The notes under the pieces: model-generated | The model's database searches: none | What the model was told of the DNA's origin: nothing | The model's input: only the letters and a program-made list of their open reading frames with translations | Shown here: one piece after another, positions 40,884-48,434 of the stretch | How positions within the stretch are numbered: position 1 is the first letter of the stretch | Layout: the number at the start of each line of letters is the position of its first letter | Origin: Pirellulales bacterium | Lineage (GTDB): Bacteria > Planctomycetota > Planctomycetia > Pirellulales > Thermoguttaceae | Reading direction: 5' to 3' | Length of the DNA: 48,434 nt | Assembly: GCA_016935315.1 (NCBI GenBank) | Contig: JAFGRD010000064.1 | Span: forward strand, 1 to 48,434 | Translations under genes and position numbers: made by a program

Positions 40884-41200
40884 GGCGAGTTGCCGGAACT
40901 TGCCCGTCGAAGAACTCAAGTTGGCGGCCGATTGGCTGGTCCAACTCGACCTCCTGGGGCGGGCTGTCGGGCCAGTACGAAAACCAGCAGAATCACAGCG
41001 GTGTCCCCTGATACGCACATCCGGGGGTAACGCCGGCTGCTGCTGCCCATTATGATGCGTTGGGGGCAGAATTCAACGGAAACCTGCAGTTTTCGCCCCA
41101 TTTCCGATGGCAATTGCGGAGATTGACTTGTAGCCGAAGTGGCAGGAATTCACGTTGCTGTGACACCAGAATGTCTCGGATTTGAAGTCTGGCGGCTCTC
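40884..41200. other. Intergenic region between divergent genes
   Basis: No gene. It contains a decayed relative (41131-41150) of the GCAA hairpin at 16044 and a lone TTGACT (41123-41128). I cannot place the - strand promoter of the Asp-box gene with confidence. Confidence 0.4.
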
Positions 41201-41250
41201 GGACTCGCAAGAGAACAAGTTGGGCATTCTTATGGTTGGAGAGGTCGCCA
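41201..41250 (+). repeat. Dispersed GGACTCG repeat, copy c
   Basis: GGACTCGCAAGAGAACAAGT and the next 20 bases match copy b at about 36 of 40 positions, then similarity fades. It lies 20-70 bp upstream of the promoter proposed for the Lamin-Tail gene. Confidence 0.8.
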
Positions 41251-41268
41251 GAATTCTTCACAAGAAAC

Positions 41269-41297
41269 TTGCGTTTACCCTCCCTATTTGATATCAT
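41269..41297 (+). promoter_or_regulatory. Promoter for the Lamin-Tail/CotH gene
   Basis: TTGCGT (41269-41274), a 17-bp spacer and TATCAT (41292-41297). The predicted transcript start near 41304 falls at the upstream ATG (41303) and so favours ATG 41336 as the real start. Confidence 0.5.
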
Positions 41298-41335
41298 GAT
41301 GGATGGGATTCTCGGTCCGAAAAAGGAATGGGCAC

Positions 41336-44300
41336 ATGTCACGCTTGCGCTTTGTCCATCGCAAGTCGGCCGGCGGTCGGTTGCAGACGGTTCGCAGCCG
41401 CCGGCCCTCGTTCGAGACGCTGGAACCACGCCGCGTGTTGGACGCCGGCCCGCTGGTAATCAGCGAGTTCCTGGCGATCAACGACTCCGGGCTGGCCGAC
41501 ACCGACGGTGACCACTCCGACTGGATCGAGGTTTACAACCCCACCGGCAACACGGTCGATCTGGCGGGCTGGCACCTGACCGACGACCCCGCCGACCTGG
41601 CGAAGTGGACCTTCCCCTCAAAGCTGCTGGGGTCGGGCCAATACCTGGTGGTTTTCGCGTCGGGCAAGGACCGGACCGACCCGGCCCAGTTGCACACCAA
41701 TTTCCAGCTCGACGGCGCCGGCGAGTACCTGGCCCTGGTTCGACCGGACGGCGTGACGGTCTCCTACTGTTTTTCCCCGCAATATCCCCAGCAGTATCCG
41801 GACGCTTCCTACGGCGTGACGCAGGACGATTCGGCCTTCGCGCTGGAAGCGACCAGCCTGGCGTACCTCGTGCCGTCCAGCGCCGATGCGGCGCTGGGAA
41901 CCGACTGGACCACGACCGGCTTCGACGATGCCTCCTGGGGCCGCTTCAGCCTGCCGCCCCAGGTGCTGATCACCGAAGCGGGAACGGAAGACGACTTCGT
42001 GGAGATTCAGAATCTTTCCGGGAAGTCGATCGACACGTCGGGCTGGGTGGTGGCGGTCAACTATCCGCGAGGAACGGTTCCCTACATCAACAACCGGAAC
42101 ACAATCCTCTGGGAACTGCCCAACGAGATGGCCCCCGACCAGGTGCTCTACCGGCACGACGATGCCGCGGACCCCGACCATTACTGGGGTGAAGGCATTG
42201 TCTGGAGCACGACGGGGAACGGCTGGGCGATGATCGTCGACGATGCCGGCGAGGTGGTCGATTTCGCCGTCTGGGGCTACACGTCGGCGGATATTGCCGC
42301 GATGACGCTGGAGATCAACGGGTTTGAGGTCCACGGGGCCGACGCTTGGGTGGGCGACGGGGCGGCACGGGCCGCCGGGCCCAGCCTTTCGCTGCAGCGC
42401 AGCGGCGAGGCGGACCACGACGACGCCTCCGATCTTGCCTTTGTCGGGCCGGTCACCAGAGGCGAGTCGAACGCCGAGTTGGTCGCGCCGTTTCCCACAC
42501 CCGGAACGCCCAGCCTCGGGTTCGACCTGAATCCCCCCGACTTCGAGGGTCAGATCGTGGTGGACGTCGCCGAGGCGATGCACGGCGTCAACGCGTCGGC
42601 GTGGATACGGATTCCGTTCGAGGTCGAGGAGGTTTCCTCGCTGGAATCGATGGCGTTGCGGATGAAGTACAACGACGGCTTCGTGGCCTATCTCAACGGC
42701 CACGAGGTGGCCCGCCAGAATGCGCCGCCGACGGTCCAGTGGGATTCCAGCGCGCCGGCCACCCGCAGCGTCGAGGATTCACAGGAGTTCCAGCTGTTCG
42801 ACATCAGCGAGTCCTTGGGCGTTTTGCAGACGGGCACGAACGTGCTGGCGATCCACGGTTTGAACGTCGACGCGGCCGACGGCAACTTTCTGGTGCTGCC
42901 GGAGCTGGCCGTCACGGGGCGACAGTATTTCAAGCCGCCCACGCCGCAAGGATCCAACGGGTCCGGCTACCGCGGTTTCGTCAAGGATACGTCGTTCAGT
43001 GTCGACCGCGGTTTCTACACGGATCCGTTTACCGTGACGATTACCACCGGCACGCCGGGCGCGGTGATCTACTACACACTCGACGGCAGCGAGCCTTACC
43101 TCGACCTCGACGGCGAGGATCCGGACCAGACGCACGGCATCAAGTACACGGGCCCGTTGACGATCTCCGGCACTACCATGGTGCGGGCCGCCGCGTTCCG
43201 GGAAGACTGGTATCCCACCAACATCGACACACACACGTACCTTTTCACGGCCGACGTCATTCGGCAATCGCCCAACGGCGAGGCGCCGTCGGGCTGGCCG
43301 TCCGGTTCGGTGGCCGGCCAGGTGCTGGTCTACGGCATGGACCCCAACATCGTCAACGATTCGGTGTGGGGTCCCCAGATGGAAGCGGCGCTGACCGCGA
43401 TTCCCACGCTCTCGATGGTCACCGATCTGGAGAACCTGCTGGGCGCCAGCACGGGTATCTATTCGCACCCCAGCGGCGACGGCGCGCTCTGGGAGCGGCC
43501 CACGTCGCTGGAGTTGATCTACCCCCCGAATGCTTCGGGCGCCGGGTTCCCCGACGGGGCCGACGACGGCTTCCAGATCGACGCGGGCGTGCGGATTCGC
43601 GGGGGCTACAGCCGCACCACGACCAATCCCAAGCACGCCTTCCGGTTCTTCTTCCGCCGCGAATACGGCGACGCCAAGCTGAACTATCCGCTGTTCGGCG
43701 ACGAGGGGGCCGACCAGTTCGATAAGGTGGACTTGCGGACCTCGCAGAACTACTCCTGGGCCTTCGGCGGCCCGGCCAACAACACGATGGTCCGCGAGGT
43801 GACGGCCCGCGACTTGCAGGGCGAGACCGGCAACCCCTACACGCGCAGCCGCTACTACCACCTCTACATGAACGGTGTGTATTGGGGCATTTACATGACC
43901 CAAGAGCGATCCGAGGCCGAATACGCGGCCACTTATCTCGGCGGCCAGCCGGAAGACTACGACGTGATCCACCAGGACGACAGCCGGCAGATCTTTGCCA
44001 CCGACGGCAACACGAGCGCCTACTACCGGCTGCGGACGGCCACGCTGGCCGGATATGAGAGCAACGTTAACTACTTTCGCGTTCAGGGCATGAATCCCGA
44101 CGGCACGCGCAATCCGGCCTACGAAAGGCTGCTGGACGTCGAGAACCTGATCGACTACATGCTTGTGACCTTCTACGTCTCGGACAACGACGGCCCCGGC
44201 TCGCACTTCACCCGGCCCCGGCCCAACAACTACTGGGCAGCCATCAACCGCGAGGAGCCCGACGGCTTCAAGTTCTTCGCCCACGACATGGAGCACTCCT

Positions 44301-47300
44301 ACGGGCTGGGCACCGGCAACACCAACAACATGGTCACGCCGCTGCTGAGTGCCGAGTCGGGAACCGTGCAGAACTTCAACGCCCACTGGCTGCACCAGGA
44401 GCTGACGGCCAACGCCGAGTATCGACAGCAGTTCGCCGATCGGGTTTACGAGTGTTTCTATAACGGCGGCATCATGAGCGCCGCGGCGACGACCAGCCGC
44501 GTTGAACACCGGGCCGAACAGATCGACGTGGCCATCATCGCCGAGTCGGCCCGCTGGGGCGACACGAGGACGGAGCCTCCCATGAACCGCAATCACTGGG
44601 TGGCCAACGTCAACACCGTCAGGAGCTGGCTCGTCAACCGCAACGCGATCGTCGTCAACCAGCTCAAGAGCGTGGGCTGGTATCCCGACACCCCGACCCC
44701 CGCGCTCAGCCACTACGGCGGAGAGGTCGCCGCTGGCTTCGAGTTTTCGATGAGCAGCTCGGTCGGCACGATCTACTACGCGCTGGACGGCTCCGACCCG
44801 AGGGCCATCGGCGACGGCGTGGCGACCGGCGCGAGCACGTGGGACGGCAATCCGATCACCCTCAACGAGACGACGCTCGTGAAGGCCCGGGTGTTGCACG
44901 GCGGCCAGTGGTCGCCGCTGGCGAAGGCCGAGTTCCTTATCGGCCATTGGGCTTCCGCCGAGACCCTGGCCGTCACCGAGTTGAACTACGCCCCCTACGC
45001 GCCGACGCCGGAAGAAGTGGACGCCGGATTCTCCGACGGCCAGGAGTTCGAATTCATCGAGCTGGCCAACGTCAGCGACCTGACGATCGACCTGACGCAA
45101 GCGGCCTTGATCGCCGGAATCGACTTCACCTTCACCGACGCCGCGGCCGCCCAGACGCCCGGCGCGTTGAAGCTCGACCCCGGCGAACGCGTCGTGGTGG
45201 TCCGCAACGCGCAGGCCTTCGCCATGCGATACGGGACCGGCGAGATCCCGATCGCCGGCCAATACGATGGGAAGCTCAAGAACGAAGGCGAGGAGATCGC
45301 GCTGGTCGACCGTTTCGGCGGAACGATCGTCCGCTTTGCCTACGACAATTCGGGCAACTGGCCCGGCCGGGCCGAAGGCGGCGGCTCCTCGCTGGAGCTG
45401 ATCGATCCGGCGGCCGTTCCGCAGATCGATCCCGATCGCACCGACTACCTGCAAGACGGCGACAACTGGCGTTCCAGCAGTGAATACGGGGGTTCGCCGG
45501 GCGCCGCGGGCGAAGGCCCCCGGGGCGACGTGCTGGTCAACGAAGTGCTCACCCACACCGACTTGCCCAGCACCGATACGATCGAGCTGATCAACACCAC
45601 CGGCCAGGCCATCGACCTGGGCGGCTGGTATCTCAGCGACTCCAGCGCCGAGTATCGGAAGTTCCGCATTCCCGACGGCACGACGATTCCCGCCGGCGGA
45701 TACGTGGTATTTGACGAAGACGACTTCAACCCGTCGCCGCTGACGCCCGGGCCCAACGATTTTGCCCTCGATGGCGCCCATGGCGACGATGTCTGGCTGC
45801 TGGAGGCCGACGCGGCCGGGCGGCTAAGGCGATTCGTCGACCGGGTGCAGTTCGGCGCCGCTGGCAACGGCGAATCGCTGGGCCGCTGGCCCAACGGCAG
45901 CGGTGCGCTGTATCCGATGGTCGAGCCGACCTTCGATCCGGCCCATGGCGAAAACAGCGGCCCCCGCGTTGGGCCGGTCCTGATCAGCGAAGTAATGTAC
46001 AACGCGGGCGAGTTCGTCGGCGCCGAAGATCTCGAATTCGTCGAGATCTGCAACCCGACCGCGGCCTCGTTCAACCTGACCAACTGGCGGATCCGCGGCG
46101 GGATCGACTATGATTTTCCCGCCGGCACCCAGCTCGGCCCCCATGCGGTGCTGGTCGTCGTGCCTTTCAACCCGGGCGACGCGCTGAAGCTGGCCGCCTT
46201 CCGCGACTACTATGGAATCGGCGAAGAGATCGCGATCCTCGGCAACTATTCCGGCGTGCTGGACAACGGTGGCGAGAGGATCACGCTGCAAGATCCGGAC
46301 GAACCACCGCTGGACGAACCGGACTTCATCCCGCGACTGCTCGAAGACGAAGTCCGCTACGACGACCAGGCACCGTGGCCCCTGGAGGCCGACGGCACCG
46401 GGCATTCGCTGACCCGGATCTCCGACAAATCCTGGGGCTACGACGCTGCCAGTTGGATGGCCGCCTCCCCCACGCCGGGGTCCGTGCTGCCAACCGAGGA
46501 CGCCCAAGTCGTCGGCCGCTATGTCTTCTACAACCAATCGAGCTACGACGGCGACAATCCTGCCGCAGATACCGCCGACGACAACGCCGTGGCGATCGAC
46601 AAGGTGGCCCTCCTGCCCGGCGAGACCGCCACGTTTGCCAACTACACCAGCTATAACCAGGGCATCAACGGCCTGATGATCGATGTCGTTGGGCTGCCCG
46701 ACGGGGCCGCGCTGGGCACGGCCGATTTCCAGTTCCGCACCGGCAACACCGACGATCCGGCCGGCTGGCCCCAGGCCCCGCTGCCGACGGCGATCGCCGT
46801 GCGGCCCGGCGACGGAGTGGGCAGCTCCGACCGGATCACGCTTCTCTGGAACGATCAGGCCGTGGCCAAGCAGTGGCTGCAGGTAACGGTGCTGGCCACG
46901 TCCAACACGGGCCTCGCTGACCCCGACGTCTTCTACTTCGGCAACGCCGTGGGCGAGGCCGGCAATTCGACGGCCGACGCGAAGGTCAATGCCTCCGACA
47001 TGCTGCTGGCCCGAAACAACCCCCGCACCTTCCTGAATCCGGCCCCCATCGACTTCCCCTACGACTACAACCGGGACGCGCGGGTCAACGCCACCGATAT
47101 GCTCATCGCGCGGAACAACCCAACGCACTTCCTCAACGCGCTGCGGCTGATCACCATTCCGGGCGATCCGGCGGCCGTGATCGACGCCGTCGCGGGGAAG
47201 GCCGCCTCGGCGAAGTCGAAGGACCACCAACCGCTGTCCGGCGTGGAAGCATGGCAGTATGAGCTCGACCAGATCTTCGCCCAGCCGCGGTCCACTGACA

Positions 47301-47362
47301 AAACGACCCCGGCCGGCCAAGACGTCGATGCCTGGCTGGTGCAGTCCGCCGGTGAAGACTGA
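41336..47362 (+). CDS. Giant Lamin-Tail / CotH-domain exported protein with dockerin-like C-terminus, 2008 aa
   Basis: N-terminal LEPR-type tag (FETLEPRRVLDAG, about residues 26-38). A first Lamin-Tail domain follows (VISEFLAINDSGLADTDGD, WIEVYNPTGNTVDLAGWHL). Further parts: a second LTD about 210, a galactose-binding-like segment (FVAYLNGHEVARQN), a chitobiase C-terminal-type domain about 560-635 (VIYYTLDGSEPYLD), a CotH-like region about 685-1020 (VRIRGGYSRTTTNPKHAFRF, YMNGVYWGIYMTQERSE, FFAHDMEHSYG), a second chitobiase-type domain, and three more LTDs (LAVTELNYAPYAPTPEE, GDVLVNEVLTHTDL, GPVLISEVMYNAGEF). The C-terminal module has VFYFGNAVGEAGNS and two dockerin-like Ca loops (ADAKVNASDMLLARNN, NRDARVNATDMLIARNN). 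It is probably surface-displayed or part of an extracellular assembly. ATG 41336 is chosen over 41303. Confidence 0.85.
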   Translation: MSRLRFVHRKSAGGRLQTVRSRRPSFETLEPRRVLDAGPLVISEFLAINDSGLADTDGDHSDWIEVYNPTGNTVDLAGWHLTDDPADLAKWTFPSKLLGSGQYLVVFASGKDRTDPAQLHTNFQLDGAGEYLALVRPDGVTVSYCFSPQYPQQYPDASYGVTQDDSAFALEATSLAYLVPSSADAALGTDWTTTGFDDASWGRFSLPPQVLITEAGTEDDFVEIQNLSGKSIDTSGWVVAVNYPRGTVPYINNRNTILWELPNEMAPDQVLYRHDDAADPDHYWGEGIVWSTTGNGWAMIVDDAGEVVDFAVWGYTSADIAAMTLEINGFEVHGADAWVGDGAARAAGPSLSLQRSGEADHDDASDLAFVGPVTRGESNAELVAPFPTPGTPSLGFDLNPPDFEGQIVVDVAEAMHGVNASAWIRIPFEVEEVSSLESMALRMKYNDGFVAYLNGHEVARQNAPPTVQWDSSAPATRSVEDSQEFQLFDISESLGVLQTGTNVLAIHGLNVDAADGNFLVLPELAVTGRQYFKPPTPQGSNGSGYRGFVKDTSFSVDRGFYTDPFTVTITTGTPGAVIYYTLDGSEPYLDLDGEDPDQTHGIKYTGPLTISGTTMVRAAAFREDWYPTNIDTHTYLFTADVIRQSPNGEAPSGWPSGSVAGQVLVYGMDPNIVNDSVWGPQMEAALTAIPTLSMVTDLENLLGASTGIYSHPSGDGALWERPTSLELIYPPNASGAGFPDGADDGFQIDAGVRIRGGYSRTTTNPKHAFRFFFRREYGDAKLNYPLFGDEGADQFDKVDLRTSQNYSWAFGGPANNTMVREVTARDLQGETGNPYTRSRYYHLYMNGVYWGIYMTQERSEAEYAATYLGGQPEDYDVIHQDDSRQIFATDGNTSAYYRLRTATLAGYESNVNYFRVQGMNPDGTRNPAYERLLDVENLIDYMLVTFYVSDNDGPGSHFTRPRPNNYWAAINREEPDGFKFFAHDMEHSYGLGTGNTNNMVTPLLSAESGTVQNFNAHWLHQELTANAEYRQQFADRVYECFYNGGIMSAAATTSRVEHRAEQIDVAIIAESARWGDTRTEPPMNRNHWVANVNTVRSWLVNRNAIVVNQLKSVGWYPDTPTPALSHYGGEVAAGFEFSMSSSVGTIYYALDGSDPRAIGDGVATGASTWDGNPITLNETTLVKARVLHGGQWSPLAKAEFLIGHWASAETLAVTELNYAPYAPTPEEVDAGFSDGQEFEFIELANVSDLTIDLTQAALIAGIDFTFTDAAAAQTPGALKLDPGERVVVVRNAQAFAMRYGTGEIPIAGQYDGKLKNEGEEIALVDRFGGTIVRFAYDNSGNWPGRAEGGGSSLELIDPAAVPQIDPDRTDYLQDGDNWRSSSEYGGSPGAAGEGPRGDVLVNEVLTHTDLPSTDTIELINTTGQAIDLGGWYLSDSSAEYRKFRIPDGTTIPAGGYVVFDEDDFNPSPLTPGPNDFALDGAHGDDVWLLEADAAGRLRRFVDRVQFGAAGNGESLGRWPNGSGALYPMVEPTFDPAHGENSGPRVGPVLISEVMYNAGEFVGAEDLEFVEICNPTAASFNLTNWRIRGGIDYDFPAGTQLGPHAVLVVVPFNPGDALKLAAFRDYYGIGEEIAILGNYSGVLDNGGERITLQDPDEPPLDEPDFIPRLLEDEVRYDDQAPWPLEADGTGHSLTRISDKSWGYDAASWMAASPTPGSVLPTEDAQVVGRYVFYNQSSYDGDNPAADTADDNAVAIDKVALLPGETATFANYTSYNQGINGLMIDVVGLPDGAALGTADFQFRTGNTDDPAGWPQAPLPTAIAVRPGDGVGSSDRITLLWNDQAVAKQWLQVTVLATSNTGLADPDVFYFGNAVGEAGNSTADAKVNASDMLLARNNPRTFLNPAPIDFPYDYNRDARVNATDMLIARNNPTHFLNALRLITIPGDPAAVIDAVAGKAASAKSKDHQPLSGVEAWQYELDQIFAQPRSTDKTTPAGQDVDAWLVQSAGED
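46926..47135. repeat. Left arm of a large inverted repeat (shared C-terminal module)
   Basis: Encodes the VFYFGNAVGEAGNS and dockerin-like part. About nine of ten bases match the reverse complement of 47690-47905 in the best stretch. Confidence 0.75.
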
Positions 47363-47391
47363 GGACCTGTTCCAGAGCGCTCTGCTCGCGT

Positions 47392-47408
47392 CAGGCCTTG
47401 CCGGCCTG
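47392..47408. terminator. Hairpin between the two convergent surface-protein genes
   Basis: CAGGCC, loop TTGCC, GGCCTG. A second palindrome AGAGCGCTCT lies about 17 bases upstream. No T-run, so it is only a candidate two-way transcript end. Confidence 0.35.
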
Positions 47409-47459
47409 CGGTTGAGAATGAGGCTGTCTGCCGCGGCCCGGCAATGGGCTGCGTCGACC

Positions 47460-48434
47460 CTATGGCCAGTTCCTGCTGAACAACTCGTCGACGGCCTCTT
47501 TCTTCGAATCGCCCTCCGCGGAGCGCTCCCGCCGGGCGCTGGCCCGCTCGAACTCGTACAACCACTCCGTTTCCGCGAACAAAGCCGCCCGATCGCCCGG
47601 CCGCGCCGCGTCGCTCGTCTTCAGCACGGCGTCGCTCGTCTTCAGCACGGCGTCGTCAGCTGCCTCCTTGCCACCCGGTGCGGTGATCAACTGCAAGGCG
47701 TTGAGGAAGTGCGTCTGGTTGTTCCGCGCGATGAGCATGTCGGCCGCGTTGACCCGCGCGTCCCGGTTGTAGTCGTAGGGGAAATCGACCGGCGCCGGAT
47801 CGAGGAATGTTCGGGGGTTGTTTCGGGCCAACAGCATGTCGGTCGCGTTGACTTTCGCGTCGGCCGTCGAGTTGCCGGCCTCGCCCACCGCATTGCCGAA
47901 GTAGAAGACGTGGGGTGTGGAAAGGCCCGTGTTGGGAGTGGCCAGCACGGTCACCTGTAGCCACTGCCGGATCACGTTGAAGTCGTCCCAGATGATCGCC
48001 ACCCGGTCCGAATCTTCCGTCCCGGCACCCTCGCGTACCTCAACGCTGTGCGGTGTCGCGCCAGGAGTCCAACCGGTTGAGCCGCTGCCGTTGCCGACGC
48101 GGAACTCGAAATCGGCCGCCGTCGGAGTGCCCGCCAGATTGGCAATGTCGACCATGATGCCGTTGATGCCTCGAAAGTAACTCGTATAGTTGGCAAACGT
48201 GGCCGTCTGGCCTGGCAATAAGGCCAACTTGTCGGTCGCAATCGCCTCGTCGTCCAGGGCGTTGCTGGCGGGGTCGTTGCCGTCAAATGCCGAATTGTTG
48301 TAGAAGACGTGCCGACCAACGACCATCGCCGGCTCATGGCTGTAGATGGTCAGCGTCGTCAGGTCGTCGCCCTCGAGGCCGAACGTGTCGCTGACCCGCA
48401 GCCGGATCGGCACGCTTTGGCCGATCGGCAGGCC
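47460..48434 (-). CDS. C-terminal part of a second large exported protein with the same dockerin-like module
   Basis: The frame is open to the window edge, so the N-terminus is missing. The visible 324 codons begin with the end of a beta-sandwich domain (IRLRVSDTFGLEGDDL), followed by the module also seen in the facing gene: GRHVFYNNSAFDGNDPAS, LALLPGQTATFANYTSY, QWLQVTVLATPNTGL, FYFGNAVGEAGNSTADAKVN and the dockerin-like NRDARVNAADMLIARNN. The tail after LITAPG differs and holds a duplicated AVLKTSD. Dockerin-like modules suggest binding to a cell-surface partner. Most likely a secreted structural or enzymatic protein; its main activity lies outside the window. Confidence 0.85.
   Translation of the reverse strand, partial: GLPIGQSVPIRLRVSDTFGLEGDDLTTLTIYSHEPAMVVGRHVFYNNSAFDGNDPASNALDDEAIATDKLALLPGQTATFANYTSYFRGINGIMVDIANLAGTPTAADFEFRVGNGSGSTGWTPGATPHSVEVREGAGTEDSDRVAIIWDDFNVIRQWLQVTVLATPNTGLSTPHVFYFGNAVGEAGNSTADAKVNATDMLLARNNPRTFLDPAPVDFPYDYNRDARVNAADMLIARNNQTHFLNALQLITAPGGKEAADDAVLKTSDAVLKTSDAARPGDRAALFAETEWLYEFERASARRERSAEGDSKKEAVDELFSRNWP
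47610..47651 (-). repeat. 21-bp perfect tandem duplication in coding sequence
   Basis: Bases 47610-47630 and 47631-47651 are identical and give two AVLKTSD units near the C-terminus of the partial protein. Confidence 0.85.
47690..47905. repeat. Right arm of the large inverted repeat
   Basis: Encodes the dockerin-like end of the partial - strand protein. It is inverted relative to 46926-47135, with about 555 bp between the arms. Confidence 0.75.

Noticed and set aside
42779-45781. A 1000-codon open frame on the - strand within the Lamin-Tail/CotH gene
   Set aside because: Same mirror effect; the + strand protein has recognisable domains throughout.
1-48434. CRISPR arrays, tRNA or rRNA genes, insertion sequences, prophage genes
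   Set aside because: No regularly spaced repeats of CRISPR size, no T-loop signatures noticed by eye, and no transposase, integrase or phage structural motifs. tRNA absence was judged by eye only.

Overview
The window is GC-rich bacterial chromosome and most likely comes from a planctomycete of the Pirellulales type. This rests on protein style, not on a marker gene. Two very large secreted proteins carry LEPR-like N-terminal tags (FEPLEDRMFLSA, FETLEPRRVLDAG). There are also a PEP-CTERM protein, two Asp-box sialidase-like proteins, a PQQ-propeller/malectin giant, Lamin-Tail/CotH proteins with a dockerin-like C-terminal module, and few clear Shine-Dalgarno sites. No rRNA, tRNA, CRISPR array, transposase or prophage was seen.

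Layout. 1-1.6 kb: end of a parvulin-type peptidyl-prolyl isomerase and a small hypothetical gene. 2-6 kb: housekeeping run on the + strand (HEAT-repeat protein, pdxJ, dapA, GT4 glycosyltransferase). 5.9-6.8 kb: gene-poor, with palindromes. 6.8-9.6 kb: gingipain-like (C25) surface protein with five exact-period 49-residue repeats. 10.2-15.9 kb: an acyl-transfer locus made of a fused E1 alpha-beta 2-oxoacid dehydrogenase, a lipoyl domain fused to a KAS III (FabH) enzyme whose start overlaps the E1 stop, a divergent NRDE/TANGO2-type gene, and a second stand-alone KAS III. 16-27.3 kb: a long - strand series reading two ModA-like binding lipoproteins, ABC permease, ABC ATPase, PQQ-propeller protein with a methyltransferase-like insert, cytochrome b/ethylbenzene-dehydrogenase-like protein, and Asp-box protein. 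27.5-32.1 kb: cation-efflux (CDF) gene, then a signalling cassette (hybrid histidine kinase, single-receiver and double-receiver proteins). 32.2-40.9 kb: DUF5060-type glycoside-hydrolase-like protein, exported hypothetical, mutY, FG-GAP/PEP-CTERM protein, TPR protein, Tat-exported Asp-box protein. 41.3-48.4 kb: a 2-kDa-residue-class (about 2,000 aa) Lamin-Tail/CotH protein facing the C-terminal part of a second protein with the same C-terminal module.

The most interesting items are as follows. (1) The E1 alpha-beta fusion next to a lipoyl-KAS III fusion looks like a self-contained route that decarboxylates a 2-oxoacid, or a ketose-type donor, onto a lipoyl arm and passes the acyl group straight to a condensing enzyme. 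(2) A dispersed intergenic repeat beginning GGACTCGCAAGAGAAC has five clear copies and one weak copy in this window. Three copies begin directly after a stop codon. (3) A molybdate-type ABC transporter with two binding proteins is joined to redox-type periplasmic proteins. (4) MutY has Glu in place of the catalytic Asp. All promoter, terminator and RNA calls are by-eye matches.
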